From Verrucomicrobiota bacterium (lineage in GTDB: Bacteria > Verrucomicrobiota > Lentisphaeria > JABSQK01 > JAJFLO01): 64,000 nt of DNA. This document shows, piece by piece, positions 16,248-25,271 of the stretch. The stretch lies in assembly GCA_021772615.1 (NCBI GenBank), contig JAJFLQ010000040.1, positions 124,001 through 188,000 on the forward strand, written 5' to 3'. Made by a program: the position numbers and the translations under genes. Under the pieces are notes generated by a model. That model searched no databases and was not told the DNA's origin. It was given only the letters and a program-made list of their open reading frames with translations. The stretch's first letter is position 1. Each line of letters opens with the position of its first letter.

Positions 16248-17309
16248 CTACGTTAATACAGGGCGCAGCCGATCCAAATTGTCGGTCATCCATTTCGACA
16301 CATCATCGACCGTCTGCTCCACTGAAAGGCGCGGTCGCCACGACGTGAGCGCAGCAATCCTCGCATTGTCCGAAATGTAAATACGGACATCCGCCGGGCG
16401 GTCTACCTCAGTTGCTGCGATTTCGGTGGTTCTGCTCGTTGCGTTGCGGCAAAGCTCCGTTAGTTCACACAGCGACACGGTACGATCCGGTCCACCGCCG
16501 ACATTAAAGGTTCCGCCGGAAAAACAGTCGAAATGCCGAATCTGTTCGATAACAAGGCGGCACAGATCGTCAACATGGAGGATGTCGCGTACTTGTTTGC
16601 CTTTGCCGCCAAAGCCAATATAACGCAGTGGGCGCTGCAGTGTGTGGTTTAATGTCCAAAAAGCAACAATCCCCTGATCGATTTTTCCCATTTGCCAGGG
16701 GCCGGCCAGGACGCCGCAGCGATCTATGACATGGTCGACACCGAAAGCATGCTGGTACTCCGTAAGCAAGAGTTCGGACGCGAGTTTCGTTGCGCCGTAT
16801 ATGGACCGGTGACCGTCGAGAGGACAATCCTCCGTGACGCCGGCAGCAGAGATGCCTGATGCAGGTTCCGAAGCGGTCCATTGAAACCGCGTTGGCAATT
16901 CCTCATAATCCGCTTCATTCAAGCGGGCGATGGGATAGACCCGACTGGTGCTTAGAAACAGCACCCGGCACCCCGCACGGCGCGCATAGGCTAACGTATT
17001 ACACGAACCGATGAGGTTGGTATTGATGACGTAATCCGGATCCGTAGTATAACCGGCAAGTACGGAAGGCTCTGCGGAACAATCGATGAGAAATTCACAT
17101 TGCGGCAACGCGGAAAAATCCTCTTTGGCCCGAATATCGCCATGTATAAACGCGATTCCCTCGGTTCGGAGACGTTCCAATGCGAGTTCGCTGCCTCGCC
17201 GCCGCAGATTGTCCAGGACCACAATCCTTACATCTTCGAATTCCCGTCGCAATGCCACCGCCAATGTGCTGCCCACGAATCCGGCGCCTCCGGTTATTGT
17301 GATGGTCAT
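16248..17309 (-). CDS. NAD-dependent epimerase/dehydratase, second CDP-paratose-2-epimerase-like paralogue
   Basis: 353 residues from the ATG at 17309. The track start at 17387 lies inside the upstream gene and adds 26 non-family residues. The chosen ATG overlaps the WecB stop as ATGA, a 4-bp coupling. MTITITGGAGFVGSTLA is the NAD-binding start, LFLSTSRVYP holds the catalytic Ser/Thr region, and SIYGATKLASE has an intact YxxxK. GGKGKQVRDILHVDDLC and FNVGGGPDRTVSL parallel the neighbouring paralogue. It modifies a nucleotide sugar in the cytoplasm; the exact substrate is not determinable. Confidence 0.83.
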   Translation of the reverse strand: MTITITGGAGFVGSTLAVALRREFEDVRIVVLDNLRRRGSELALERLRTEGIAFIHGDIRAKEDFSALPQCEFLIDCSAEPSVLAGYTTDPDYVINTNLIGSCNTLAYARRAGCRVLFLSTSRVYPIARLNEADYEELPTRFQWTASEPASGISAAGVTEDCPLDGHRSIYGATKLASELLLTEYQHAFGVDHVIDRCGVLAGPWQMGKIDQGIVAFWTLNHTLQRPLRYIGFGGKGKQVRDILHVDDLCRLVIEQIRHFDCFSGGTFNVGGGPDRTVSLCELTELCRNATSRTTEIAATEVDRPADVRIYISDNARIAALTSWRPRLSVEQTVDDVSKWMTDNLDRLRPVLT

Positions 17310-18400
17310 CTGGCATTCCCGTATTCCGCTGCGACGATGTCGGCGATGCGCCGCGCCGCGCGGCCGTCCCACAGTTCGATATTGCAACGGGCTGTTGACG
17401 TTTCAAGAGCCAGCTTGTACTCACTCAGAATGGAATCACGTGTCGGCGCTACCAGGCGATTGGTGCCGTGCGAGACGGTTACCGGTCGTTCCGTGTTCGG
17501 CCGCACCGTCAAGCACGGGATACACATGTATGTCGTTTCCTCCTGGACGCCGCCGGAATCCGTGATGACCAGCCGCGCCGCCCGTTGCAGGGATATGAAA
17601 TCGGTGTATCCCAAAGGATCGACCAAGCGAATGCCGGAGGCATTGATGACGCGCTCCAGCGGCGCGAGTTTCGGTACCGTTCGAGGATGAACAGGGAAAA
17701 TCACTACCAATTCCCGGCTGATCTCGGCAAGTGCATGAACGATGTTTGTAAGCTTTTCTTCGGAATCCACGTTCGAAGGACGGTGTATGGTCGCCATCAC
17801 GTAGCGGTCTGCCTCGATATCAAGCTTGCGCAGCACCTCGTCCGAATTGCAACGCGGCAGGAAATTAACGAGTGTGTCGATCATCACATTACCCACGAAA
17901 TGAACATTGTCACCGGATATTCCTTCCGCAGCAAGATTGGCGACGGCGTCTCGCGAAGGGGCAAAAAGTTGCTCTGCGATCTGGTCGGTAAGGATCCGAT
18001 TGATCTCCTCCGGCATCGTGCGATCTCCGGAGCGCAGGCCGGCCTCCACGTGTATCACCGGTGTCCCGCACTTCGCGGCGACAATCGCCGCCGCCAGCGT
18101 AGAGTTTACATCCCCGTATACGACGACGGCGCGCGGCGCGTACTTCAGCAGCGCGGGTTCAAAACGGCGCATGATGTTACCGGTCTGCGCGGCGTGACTA
18201 CCCGAGCCGACATTCAGATTCTCTATCGTGCACGGCAAGTCGAAGTCGTCGAAAAAGGTTTGCGACATATTGGGGTCATAGTGCTGACCCGTGTGGATGA
18301 CGATCTGCTCGCAATCTGAAGCTTGCGCTGTCAATGCACGTATCACCGGCATTGCCTTGACGAAATTCGGCCGGGTGCCGACGACATGCAGTAATTTCAT
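17306..18400 (-). CDS. wecB: UDP-N-acetylglucosamine 2-epimerase (non-hydrolysing)
   Basis: 364 residues from the ATG at 18400 (MKLLHVVGTRPNFVKAMPV). The upstream 12 residues of the track ORF look non-coding. Motifs: HTGQHYDPNMSQ, VYGDVNST, HVEAGLRSGDRTMPEE, and ITDSGGVQEE, the family set of UDP-GlcNAc/UDP-ManNAc epimerases. It interconverts UDP-GlcNAc and UDP-ManNAc in the cytoplasm, supplying ManNAc or ManNAcA units to surface polysaccharide. No WecC-like UDP-ManNAc dehydrogenase is in the window. It is the first gene after a 213-bp gap following the Wzc-like gene, so a promoter may lie there, though I see no convincing boxes. Confidence 0.94.
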   Translation of the reverse strand: MKLLHVVGTRPNFVKAMPVIRALTAQASDCEQIVIHTGQHYDPNMSQTFFDDFDLPCTIENLNVGSGSHAAQTGNIMRRFEPALLKYAPRAVVVYGDVNSTLAAAIVAAKCGTPVIHVEAGLRSGDRTMPEEINRILTDQIAEQLFAPSRDAVANLAAEGISGDNVHFVGNVMIDTLVNFLPRCNSDEVLRKLDIEADRYVMATIHRPSNVDSEEKLTNIVHALAEISRELVVIFPVHPRTVPKLAPLERVINASGIRLVDPLGYTDFISLQRAARLVITDSGGVQEETTYMCIPCLTVRPNTERPVTVSHGTNRLVAPTRDSILSEYKLALETSTARCNIELWDGRAARRIADIVAAEYGNAR

Positions 18401-18613
18401 CGCGTGTCCGTTGGTCTCAGGGCAGGCTACCGCCACCGCGGTGCGCGATTTGCATCGATCGCCCGCGCATCAGAATTGTAGTGAATCGAATTGAACGCAG
18501 GCAGGTGTGCGCGCCTGTGCCGTGTTTGTGAAGCCATGAACCTGGGTTTTCGGCGATTGTGCTATCAGCGACGTCGTGCAGCTCCGAGTGTAATAGGATG
18601 GCAAAAGAAATGC

Positions 18614-20893
18614 CTATCCCTTCGGCGCTTCACGGTAGTAGTAGTATTTTGAGTAATACTGATAATAATACGAGTCTTTGCTGAAGTCGACGTCGTTCAG
18701 CACTGCTCCCATCAGGTTCGTCCCGACATTTGTAAGCTGCTGGACCGCCTTGCCTACGGCGTTCTTCGCTGTTGACCGGTACCGGATTACGAGCACGGCA
18801 GCATGCACCACACGGCCGATTATCAGCGAATCGGTGACCGATGCGACCGGCGCCGTATCGATCAGGATACTGCTGAAGTCTTTGGATGCGATACGCAGCA
18901 ATTTCCGCATCTGCGGATGGCTCAGCAATTCCGAGGGATTTGGCGGTATCACGCCGCACGGTATCAGCGAGAGATTTTTGACACCGGAATCGTGCAATAC
19001 CTCTTCAAGTGTATTCTGGCCGATGAGGTAATTTGACAGTCCGGGCGTCTTTGTGATTCCGAATCGTTTGTGTATCGACGGGCGCCGCAGGTCCGCATCG
19101 ATCAACAGGACTTTATCGCCGAGGGAGGCCATCACCACGGCCATGTTGGTTGCAATCGTCGTCTTGCCTTCACCGGGTAGAGCTGAGGTAATCATCATAA
19201 TCGGCGTTTCATTCGGGTCGTAGGAGAAAAGCACATTCGTGCGGATAGTGCGCAAACTCTCGGCAATCGTGGAGGTCGGCTCAGTAATGGAGATCAACTT
19301 AATATCGCGTTCGCCTTCCGGCACTTTTCTGGCCTTGACGGTGTGATGCCCGACCAGCCCCAGGAACGGCACGCCGAATTTCGCCGTGATCTCATCGGGG
19401 TCCTTGACGGTATTGTCCAGATGTTCAATCAGGAACGCCATCCCAATTCCACCACAGAGTCCAAGAATGATCCCGAGCAGCACCTTGCGTTTCTTGTTCG
19501 GTTCGAATGGCGTCAGCGGGATGGCTGCAGGATCGATTATCCTGACGTTCGCCTGTGCAATTCCCGATGTAAGGTCGGTCTCCTTCAGTCGTTTCAGCAG
19601 CAGATCATACATGATCCGATTGCTTTCGACGTCGCGCAAAAGAAAGCCGTATCGTATCGATTTTTCATTAATATATGCAGCTTCATTCTTCAGTGTGTTT
19701 AATGCCTCCAGCAGGATCTTCTCGGTTTCGACGGCCAGTTGATATTCTGTATACGTACTTTCGTGAATCTTCTCGATCTCCTGGCTGATGTTCTCATCGG
19801 CGTTTTCAATCTGTGACTGGAGTTGTTCGAGCTTCGGATGTTTCGGACCATACTTTTTCGATAACTCGGAGTGCGTATTCTCCAGTGTCGCCAGACTAAT
19901 CTGCAGCTCCTGGATTAGCGGGTTTTCTATAATTGCCGGTAATGAATCCCACAGATTCGGATCCAGCGAATTCTCATAAAGGGTTTCCCACGTGAGCCGT
20001 TTGCGCTTTATCTCGGTGATCTGTCGATTGAGTTCTGAGATCTCACGCGCAGTGATCTTGCTGCGTTCGTCAAAGTTTATTATCCCGACCTCCTCGCGGT
20101 ACCCCTGCAAAGCGCGCTCCGCTTCCTCCACTTTCAGGCGCATGGTATTCAACTGGTCCGATAGCCATAGACCCGCATCTTCGCTCGCTAGAAGCCGATC
20201 TTCGACGCTCTGTTCCACGTATAGTTGTACGAGCGTGTTGATGACTTTTGTAATAGTCTTCGGGTTATATCCTACAAAACTTACGTTGACCATTGAGCTG
20301 TTCTTTGTGTTGTCATGGCGGATGCGCGACGCGACTTCCCGGAATAACTGCTCACGTCGCCGCAATTCCGGATCGATCAAGTGTTTGGTGTCATCACCGT
20401 CGTTTTTATTCACATCCGGCTCATAGTCTTGCTTCTTGACGAATGCGACGAATTTGCCATACCACTCTTCGAGCATGATTTTTATGTTGTCCGGGTCCGT
20501 GAGGCCAACTTCCTCGGGGGGCGTCTCGAATTCTTCGTCGTTTTTCAAATCCAGTTTCTCGATGACCTTCTCAAGCAGCGGCCTACTCCTCAGAACCATG
20601 AGCTGCGTGACCAGGTAGTCTTTGGTGTCCGACTCCATGCGGAAAAGGTCGTCAACCGATACGAGCCGCTGACTCTGTCTGCTGAAGTGCAGGCGCGTGG
20701 TGGCTTTGTATTTCAGCGGCAGCCGGGCTGTATGAATCGATACCAGAGTCACGACGATTACGAATATCGAAATGATTGTCCATTTGCGCTTCACGAACAC
20801 CCGGATATAGGCAGTGAAGTCAATGTCCTGCCCGGGATCCGCGATCGGTTGCTGCAGCTTTTTCTGAGTGGCTACTGATTTCATAATAGACAA
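18614..20893 (-). CDS. Polysaccharide co-polymerase / BY-type tyrosine autokinase (Wzc-like)
   Basis: 759 residues. Wzz-type N-terminal domain with a first membrane helix at about 34-52, a long periplasmic coiled-coil region, a GNVR-type segment near 430, a second helix near 475-495, then a cytoplasmic BY-kinase. Walker A is SALPGEGKTTIATNMAV, A-prime is LLIDADLRRPSIHKRFG, and Walker B is SSILIDTAPVAS. It ends in a tyrosine cluster (SYYYQYYSKYYYYRE), the autophosphorylation tail. It controls chain length and works with the Wza-like exporter whose gene ends one base before this one begins (stop at 20895, start at 20893). An alternative start is the fourth residue (Met at 20884). Confidence 0.95.
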   Translation of the reverse strand: MSIMKSVATQKKLQQPIADPGQDIDFTAYIRVFVKRKWTIISIFVIVVTLVSIHTARLPLKYKATTRLHFSRQSQRLVSVDDLFRMESDTKDYLVTQLMVLRSRPLLEKVIEKLDLKNDEEFETPPEEVGLTDPDNIKIMLEEWYGKFVAFVKKQDYEPDVNKNDGDDTKHLIDPELRRREQLFREVASRIRHDNTKNSSMVNVSFVGYNPKTITKVINTLVQLYVEQSVEDRLLASEDAGLWLSDQLNTMRLKVEEAERALQGYREEVGIINFDERSKITAREISELNRQITEIKRKRLTWETLYENSLDPNLWDSLPAIIENPLIQELQISLATLENTHSELSKKYGPKHPKLEQLQSQIENADENISQEIEKIHESTYTEYQLAVETEKILLEALNTLKNEAAYINEKSIRYGFLLRDVESNRIMYDLLLKRLKETDLTSGIAQANVRIIDPAAIPLTPFEPNKKRKVLLGIILGLCGGIGMAFLIEHLDNTVKDPDEITAKFGVPFLGLVGHHTVKARKVPEGERDIKLISITEPTSTIAESLRTIRTNVLFSYDPNETPIMMITSALPGEGKTTIATNMAVVMASLGDKVLLIDADLRRPSIHKRFGITKTPGLSNYLIGQNTLEEVLHDSGVKNLSLIPCGVIPPNPSELLSHPQMRKLLRIASKDFSSILIDTAPVASVTDSLIIGRVVHAAVLVIRYRSTAKNAVGKAVQQLTNVGTNLMGAVLNDVDFSKDSYYYQYYSKYYYYREAPKG

Positions 20894-20894
20894 A

Positions 20895-21848
20895 TCAAAA
20901 CAGGGATTGCGGAACGATTACGATGTCATCCGGGAGCAGTGGAACGTCTTTCGACAGGTCACCCTCTTTTGTGAAATCGTCGAGATTTACGAAAATGATA
21001 TCACGCTTGCCGCCTGACGAGCGCACGAGTTTTATCTTCTTCCGTGCCGCTACCTGTGATACGCCTCCGGCGCGGAGAATAGCTTGAAACACGGTTAATT
21101 CCTTGTCCCAGACAAAACGTCCTGGACTTTCGACTTCACCCAGTACATAGATCACATCGGATTTCGTGGCAAATACAAAGTCGTTGTGGAACAGTTTCAG
21201 ATTCTGCGACAGATCACCGTCTTCAAATAACTTCTTACGGTCGATTTCGATGGTTTCCTGCACGCCGTCAATCATTCGCTTAACCAGGATCAATTCGCCC
21301 GCAAACGTCGTCAGTCCGCCCGCTGACGTGATGATCTCGAGCAAGGTTACATCTTCGCCGATCGTATAGCTTCCCGGACCGCCCACCGAACCGAGGACGT
21401 GGATGATTCGCCGGCCGTATTCTTCCAGCAGCACGGATACCTGAGGGCTGAGAATAAAACCGTCCTTCAGAAGCTCCTCGATACGGTCCTCTATTTGACT
21501 TGCATTCAGGCCGGCCACAGTGACTTTCCCGACCAGGGGAAGGTTGACATGGCCGTCAATCGATACCCGAATCTGTTCTGTCGACAGGTCGGGTTCGTCG
21601 TATACCACGATTTTCAAGACGTCTTTCGCCTGGATCAGATAATCGTTGCGATCGATACGACTCTGTTGCTCTCCCCTGCTTACCCAATCATTTACGCGGG
21701 CGTCGGCGGAGGAAAATGATGCAGGCGCGGAATCGGTATCGATCGCGACCGCACGAACCTCCTCTTGTGTCTGGCTTGTTGCGATTTCCGCGCACAGTGC
21801 AACCAGCACAAAGGAGAGCAGAAAATGTTTTAATGCTATTCGATGCAT
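20895..21848 (-). CDS. Polysaccharide export outer-membrane protein (Wza-like, SLBB domains)
   Basis: 317 residues from the ATG at 21848; the track ORF adds 47 unlikely residues overlapping the previous gene. The N-terminus MHRIALKHFLLSFVLVALCAEIATSQ is a signal peptide. There is a cysteine at residue 19, but the lipobox is poor (Leu precedes it). The Poly_export domain (YLIQAKDVLKIVVYDEPDLS, VSIDGHVNLPLVGKV) is followed by two SLBB domains (VLGSVGGPGSYTIGEDVTL and VLGEVESPGRFVWDKEL). It forms the periplasm-to-outer-membrane channel that pairs with the Wzc-like protein downstream. Confidence 0.94.
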   Translation of the reverse strand: MHRIALKHFLLSFVLVALCAEIATSQTQEEVRAVAIDTDSAPASFSSADARVNDWVSRGEQQSRIDRNDYLIQAKDVLKIVVYDEPDLSTEQIRVSIDGHVNLPLVGKVTVAGLNASQIEDRIEELLKDGFILSPQVSVLLEEYGRRIIHVLGSVGGPGSYTIGEDVTLLEIITSAGGLTTFAGELILVKRMIDGVQETIEIDRKKLFEDGDLSQNLKLFHNDFVFATKSDVIYVLGEVESPGRFVWDKELTVFQAILRAGGVSQVAARKKIKLVRSSGGKRDIIFVNLDDFTKEGDLSKDVPLLPDDIVIVPQSLF

Positions 21849-21963
21849 ATTTCTTGGTTTTAGATCTTGTCGCGGCTGATCGCTAAAAGCTGTGTGACGG
21901 ATTCGGCACCATTGGTTTGTGTGCCTGGCCCGCTGAACATCGTGTTGTACGATGGTATAGCCG

Positions 21964-23199
21964 TCAGAAACGTGCGTTAAACGCCACACTCAGTTCATTC
22001 ACACGGTATTCGCTCGGATTATCATTCGACACGCTGCTCTCATAGCGATAGTCCAGGCCTACGTCGAGCCAGGACAAAACGGAATAATCGGCACCGATTT
22101 CGATGAATGAAGTGCGGTCCCTGCGGGTGAAACGGAATTCGTCGTATTCGGCATACTCAAAACCTGTCGATGCATTCGCCGTCACTTTTCTGCCGATCTT
22201 TTGGTCGACGCCGAGGGTGATTGTCGTTGCTTCGGGATTCGACCCGTCATCACCAGATGTACTGCCGAACCCCTGGCTCAGGTTAACATTCACCACCGTA
22301 CGGTCGCGTGCCTGCCATTCCAGGGTCACGTCCGCAGCCGTTGTCGTGCCGTCGTTGCGATCCGTTTCTTCGAAGTCGACGTAGGACACGCCCACCGTAG
22401 CGCTCCCCGAAACCTTCGCAGTAGCGTCCATCGACACGCCCACAGATACCCGTTGCGATGTAGAATCGCTGTTCTCAAGAAACCCGGTGGTCGCGTTTAG
22501 AGCATTGTCCGGGTATGTGGTATCGGAAATTCGATAATTGATGGTAGGCGATATCAACGGGGACAGGCGGTAAAATAACGCCACACCATAACTGTTTGTG
22601 TAAAAGTTTTCAAACTCGACCGCCTTCTTGTCGAATTCGTTGAAGAAGTTGGAATAGCTCAATGAAACGGAGAACGATCGTCCCAATGCCGTTGTCACCG
22701 AACCGGCCAAACGGTTTTCAATCCGATCTTCACGGCTGAATCGGCGATCGCCACTGAGCCGGTTTGACACGGCTTCCTTGGTCTTCGCGAAGTCGTCTTC
22801 GATGCTTGCACTGAATCTGCCCGACGGATGACGATATTTCGCGTCAAAGCTCACTTTGTCGTCGATCGTGTTTTCTTCGGTGAGGTCGACGAATCGTTCG
22901 AAATCCAGGATGTAGCGCAGGCTCAACTCGAACCGCTCGGATGGCGAGGTGTAGTCAGCCCTAATGCTGGGGGAAAAAACAATGGCAAAATCGTCTTTGG
23001 GCCGTTCGCCGCCGGAGTCGTCTTCGTAAAAAACATTAGAACGTCCCCCAGTTGTGATACTGAACGATGGCGTGATTTCAATGCGGTTGCCAAGCGTCCA
23101 GGTCTTGTTGATTGCCGTCGCATTGCGCGGCAGTGCCAGAAACACCAAGGCTGTTGCGGCCAGCAATTTTGCTGTTTTTAAGCGTGAAATCCTTGTCAT
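21964..23199 (-). CDS. Outer-membrane beta-barrel protein of the EPS locus
   Basis: 411 residues. Signal peptide MTRISRLKTAKLLAATALVFLALPRNATA, then alternating amphipathic strands such as RFELSLRYILDFERF, SFSVSLSYSNFF, VALFYRLSPLISPTINYRIS, ending LSVAFNARF with a terminal Phe, the outer-membrane insertion signature. It resembles the beta-barrel proteins commonly found beside exosortases and Wza/Wzc genes in PEP-CTERM/EPS loci. It probably helps carry polysaccharide through the outer membrane. It is followed by the Wza-like gene after about 115 bp and preceded by the exosortase gene. A GGAG lies 11 bp before the ATG. Confidence 0.85.
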   Translation of the reverse strand: MTRISRLKTAKLLAATALVFLALPRNATAINKTWTLGNRIEITPSFSITTGGRSNVFYEDDSGGERPKDDFAIVFSPSIRADYTSPSERFELSLRYILDFERFVDLTEENTIDDKVSFDAKYRHPSGRFSASIEDDFAKTKEAVSNRLSGDRRFSREDRIENRLAGSVTTALGRSFSVSLSYSNFFNEFDKKAVEFENFYTNSYGVALFYRLSPLISPTINYRISDTTYPDNALNATTGFLENSDSTSQRVSVGVSMDATAKVSGSATVGVSYVDFEETDRNDGTTTAADVTLEWQARDRTVVNVNLSQGFGSTSGDDGSNPEATTITLGVDQKIGRKVTANASTGFEYAEYDEFRFTRRDRTSFIEIGADYSVLSWLDVGLDYRYESSVSNDNPSEYRVNELSVAFNARF

Positions 23200-23311
23200 A
23201 ATTGGTCGTTCTCCTTTTATATATGAGACCCCGAAAGGTTAGAGACTCCTTATCGCCATCGAGGAAAGCACCACAATCTGCCATCGGGTGGCGGCGGAGC
23301 CTGCAGCAGCA

Positions 23312-24982
23312 TTATTCCATTCCGTATTCCGGCAGAATGCGTGCCAGCGCTTCTGCAAACGTCAGAGCGACCTCTCGGGACCGCGACACATCGGTTCTCA
23401 CATCCACCACGATTGTAACAACATATTGTGACGCATGCGTCTGGCTAAATGGTCGTCGCCACGATTCGAGGAGCTTGTTAAATCTCCACGCGATGTCGGT
23501 GTCGATACTTTGCAGTACATTTTCGCGTGCTTCATACCAGAAGAGAACGCACTTGCTGGCGCCGGCCTTGCTAAATGTTCGAATCGACAACGGCCGATAT
23601 GTCACGTCTTCATACGACGCATCGATATCCTGATCTGTCATGCGCTCATAGCCCCATGCCGGAAAGCAGTTGTCGGGGATATGACCACTCACGCCGGAAA
23701 GGCGGTCCTTCGCCTCGCTGCTGGAACGATACCGTACCGGGTTCCAGTAAATCAGTCGTACCTGAACCACTTCGTTTTCCGATGACTTGTAGAATCGCAC
23801 GGCATAGTCGCTGGGGTCTAGTATGTCAAGTTGGCGTTCGCCGATATCGGCCGTGCCGAGCATGGTAAACGTACCGATTCTCTCGGGCAACTCGGTCAGG
23901 GGTTTTTTTGTCTGGTAGAGCTGATCCTCCTTGGGCTTGTAGTGATTCGCTATTGCATGGTTCGCGGCCAGGCCCAGGACCAGGACGCCTGCAACGACGC
24001 CATATATTGACGCCAATCCGGCGCGCCATAGCGGCCGCCGGGTGCGGTGCGGCGCGACCTCCCGGCTATCCGTCGGCGCCTGACTTGCCTCTGCAGACAT
24101 CAATGTTCCGATGCCGAAGATCACGGCCAGGCCTCCAGCGAATGTCGTCCAGCCACATAAGTCATGGCGCCAGCCGGACGCATAGGCAATGCCAAAACGT
24201 TGCACCAGCATACCTGTCGCCACAACGCGCAGGATATTCATCAATACCGATACCGGAGTCGCCAGCAGGCACAGGACGATCGCCTCGATTCGCCCCATCC
24301 TGATAACATACGCGAGTGCAGCGGCGATCGCCATCAACATCCAGAATGACCGAATGCCGCTGCAGGCGTCCTCAACACCGAGTGAGGCGTTTGCCAGGTG
24401 CAAAACATTGCCTTCCCGGAAAATTGTTATGCCAACCGCGTCAATCAATTTCTCGCTTATCACAGACACGATCTCGCGCAGCCTCAGAGTCAGCGGCAGC
24501 GTCATGGTTAAAGGAAACGGGATTGCAAAGAAAAGATATGCTACGGGGAAAAAGAATGTTTTTAATGACGACGGTCCGCCTGCCATCAAAACCCCGCCGA
24601 TCACACAGAAATATATTCCCCAGGCGACGATGAACCCGACGCCAAGGCCACCGGGCATCAACGCAATGTTATACCAATGGCCTATCACCACGATGAAAGC
24701 GCCCGTTACAAGGATTGGCAGCCCGAACCACGATGGCGCCAGGTGTCGCAGGTCTTTTTCCTTCCATATTTCGTAAGCTGCATACGCGGACATTAGTGGA
24801 ATGAGAAATCCATGCGAATAATCGTCGACGTTTCCATATATTCCGCTGAGCAGTGTGAGAGACGGCCAGAGAAACCACCCTGACAGCGTGGCCAGAATCG
24901 CAAGCAGCGCCCAGCGTACGCGCCCTGGATTCGACGTTGCATTGTGGCTCGTTGTCTCGATCTCGTTTTCCGCTGTGGCCAT
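23312..24982 (-). CDS. Exosortase fused to an EpsI-like domain
   Basis: 556 residues. Residues 1-300 hold about eight membrane segments with the exosortase/archaeosortase catalytic set: ACSGIRS (Cys207), NILRV (Arg252) and WRHDLCG (His273). After a further membrane helix near 320-340, residues 360-556 are an EpsI-type periplasmic domain (LPERIGTFTML, VRLIYWNP, SGHIPDNCFPAWG). Exosortases cleave PEP-CTERM tails of exported proteins, and this arrangement with EPS export genes is typical. No protein with a clear PEP-CTERM tail occurs in this window. AGGA lies 8 bp before the ATG. It starts divergently from the ankyrin gene, leaving about 290 bp between them. Confidence 0.9.
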   Translation of the reverse strand: MATAENEIETTSHNATSNPGRVRWALLAILATLSGWFLWPSLTLLSGIYGNVDDYSHGFLIPLMSAYAAYEIWKEKDLRHLAPSWFGLPILVTGAFIVVIGHWYNIALMPGGLGVGFIVAWGIYFCVIGGVLMAGGPSSLKTFFFPVAYLFFAIPFPLTMTLPLTLRLREIVSVISEKLIDAVGITIFREGNVLHLANASLGVEDACSGIRSFWMLMAIAAALAYVIRMGRIEAIVLCLLATPVSVLMNILRVVATGMLVQRFGIAYASGWRHDLCGWTTFAGGLAVIFGIGTLMSAEASQAPTDSREVAPHRTRRPLWRAGLASIYGVVAGVLVLGLAANHAIANHYKPKEDQLYQTKKPLTELPERIGTFTMLGTADIGERQLDILDPSDYAVRFYKSSENEVVQVRLIYWNPVRYRSSSEAKDRLSGVSGHIPDNCFPAWGYERMTDQDIDASYEDVTYRPLSIRTFSKAGASKCVLFWYEARENVLQSIDTDIAWRFNKLLESWRRPFSQTHASQYVVTIVVDVRTDVSRSREVALTFAEALARILPEYGME

Positions 24983-25271
24983 TTGTATTCCTTGTACTGC
25001 TGTTTAAGGTGCTGTGTCGCGAACGCATTGTCCGCCACATGAATGCAACGCAGCTTGAGCGGCGGTTGTTATCACCAGAGGGGCTGGTTGCATTCGAAAA
25101 ATTGTGGAACGATACTATACATGTCGTTTGCGCATATGTAACGAGAGTGAATGCAATTGCGCAACCACTTGATATAGTCAAAATTCTGCCGATTTTCAAT
25201 TCACCGAGGGATTCTGCCGTTCACGGTTGCCCGCGGAATCACTACGAAGACCTACAGTGGGCGTGGAGCCG
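24983..25271. promoter_or_regulatory. Divergent intergenic region between exosortase and ankyrin genes
   Basis: 289 bp between two genes reading away from each other, so promoters for the minus-strand EPS genes and for the ankyrin gene should lie here. I see no confident -35/-10 pair. The small ORFs listed across it have no coding character. Confidence 0.5.
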
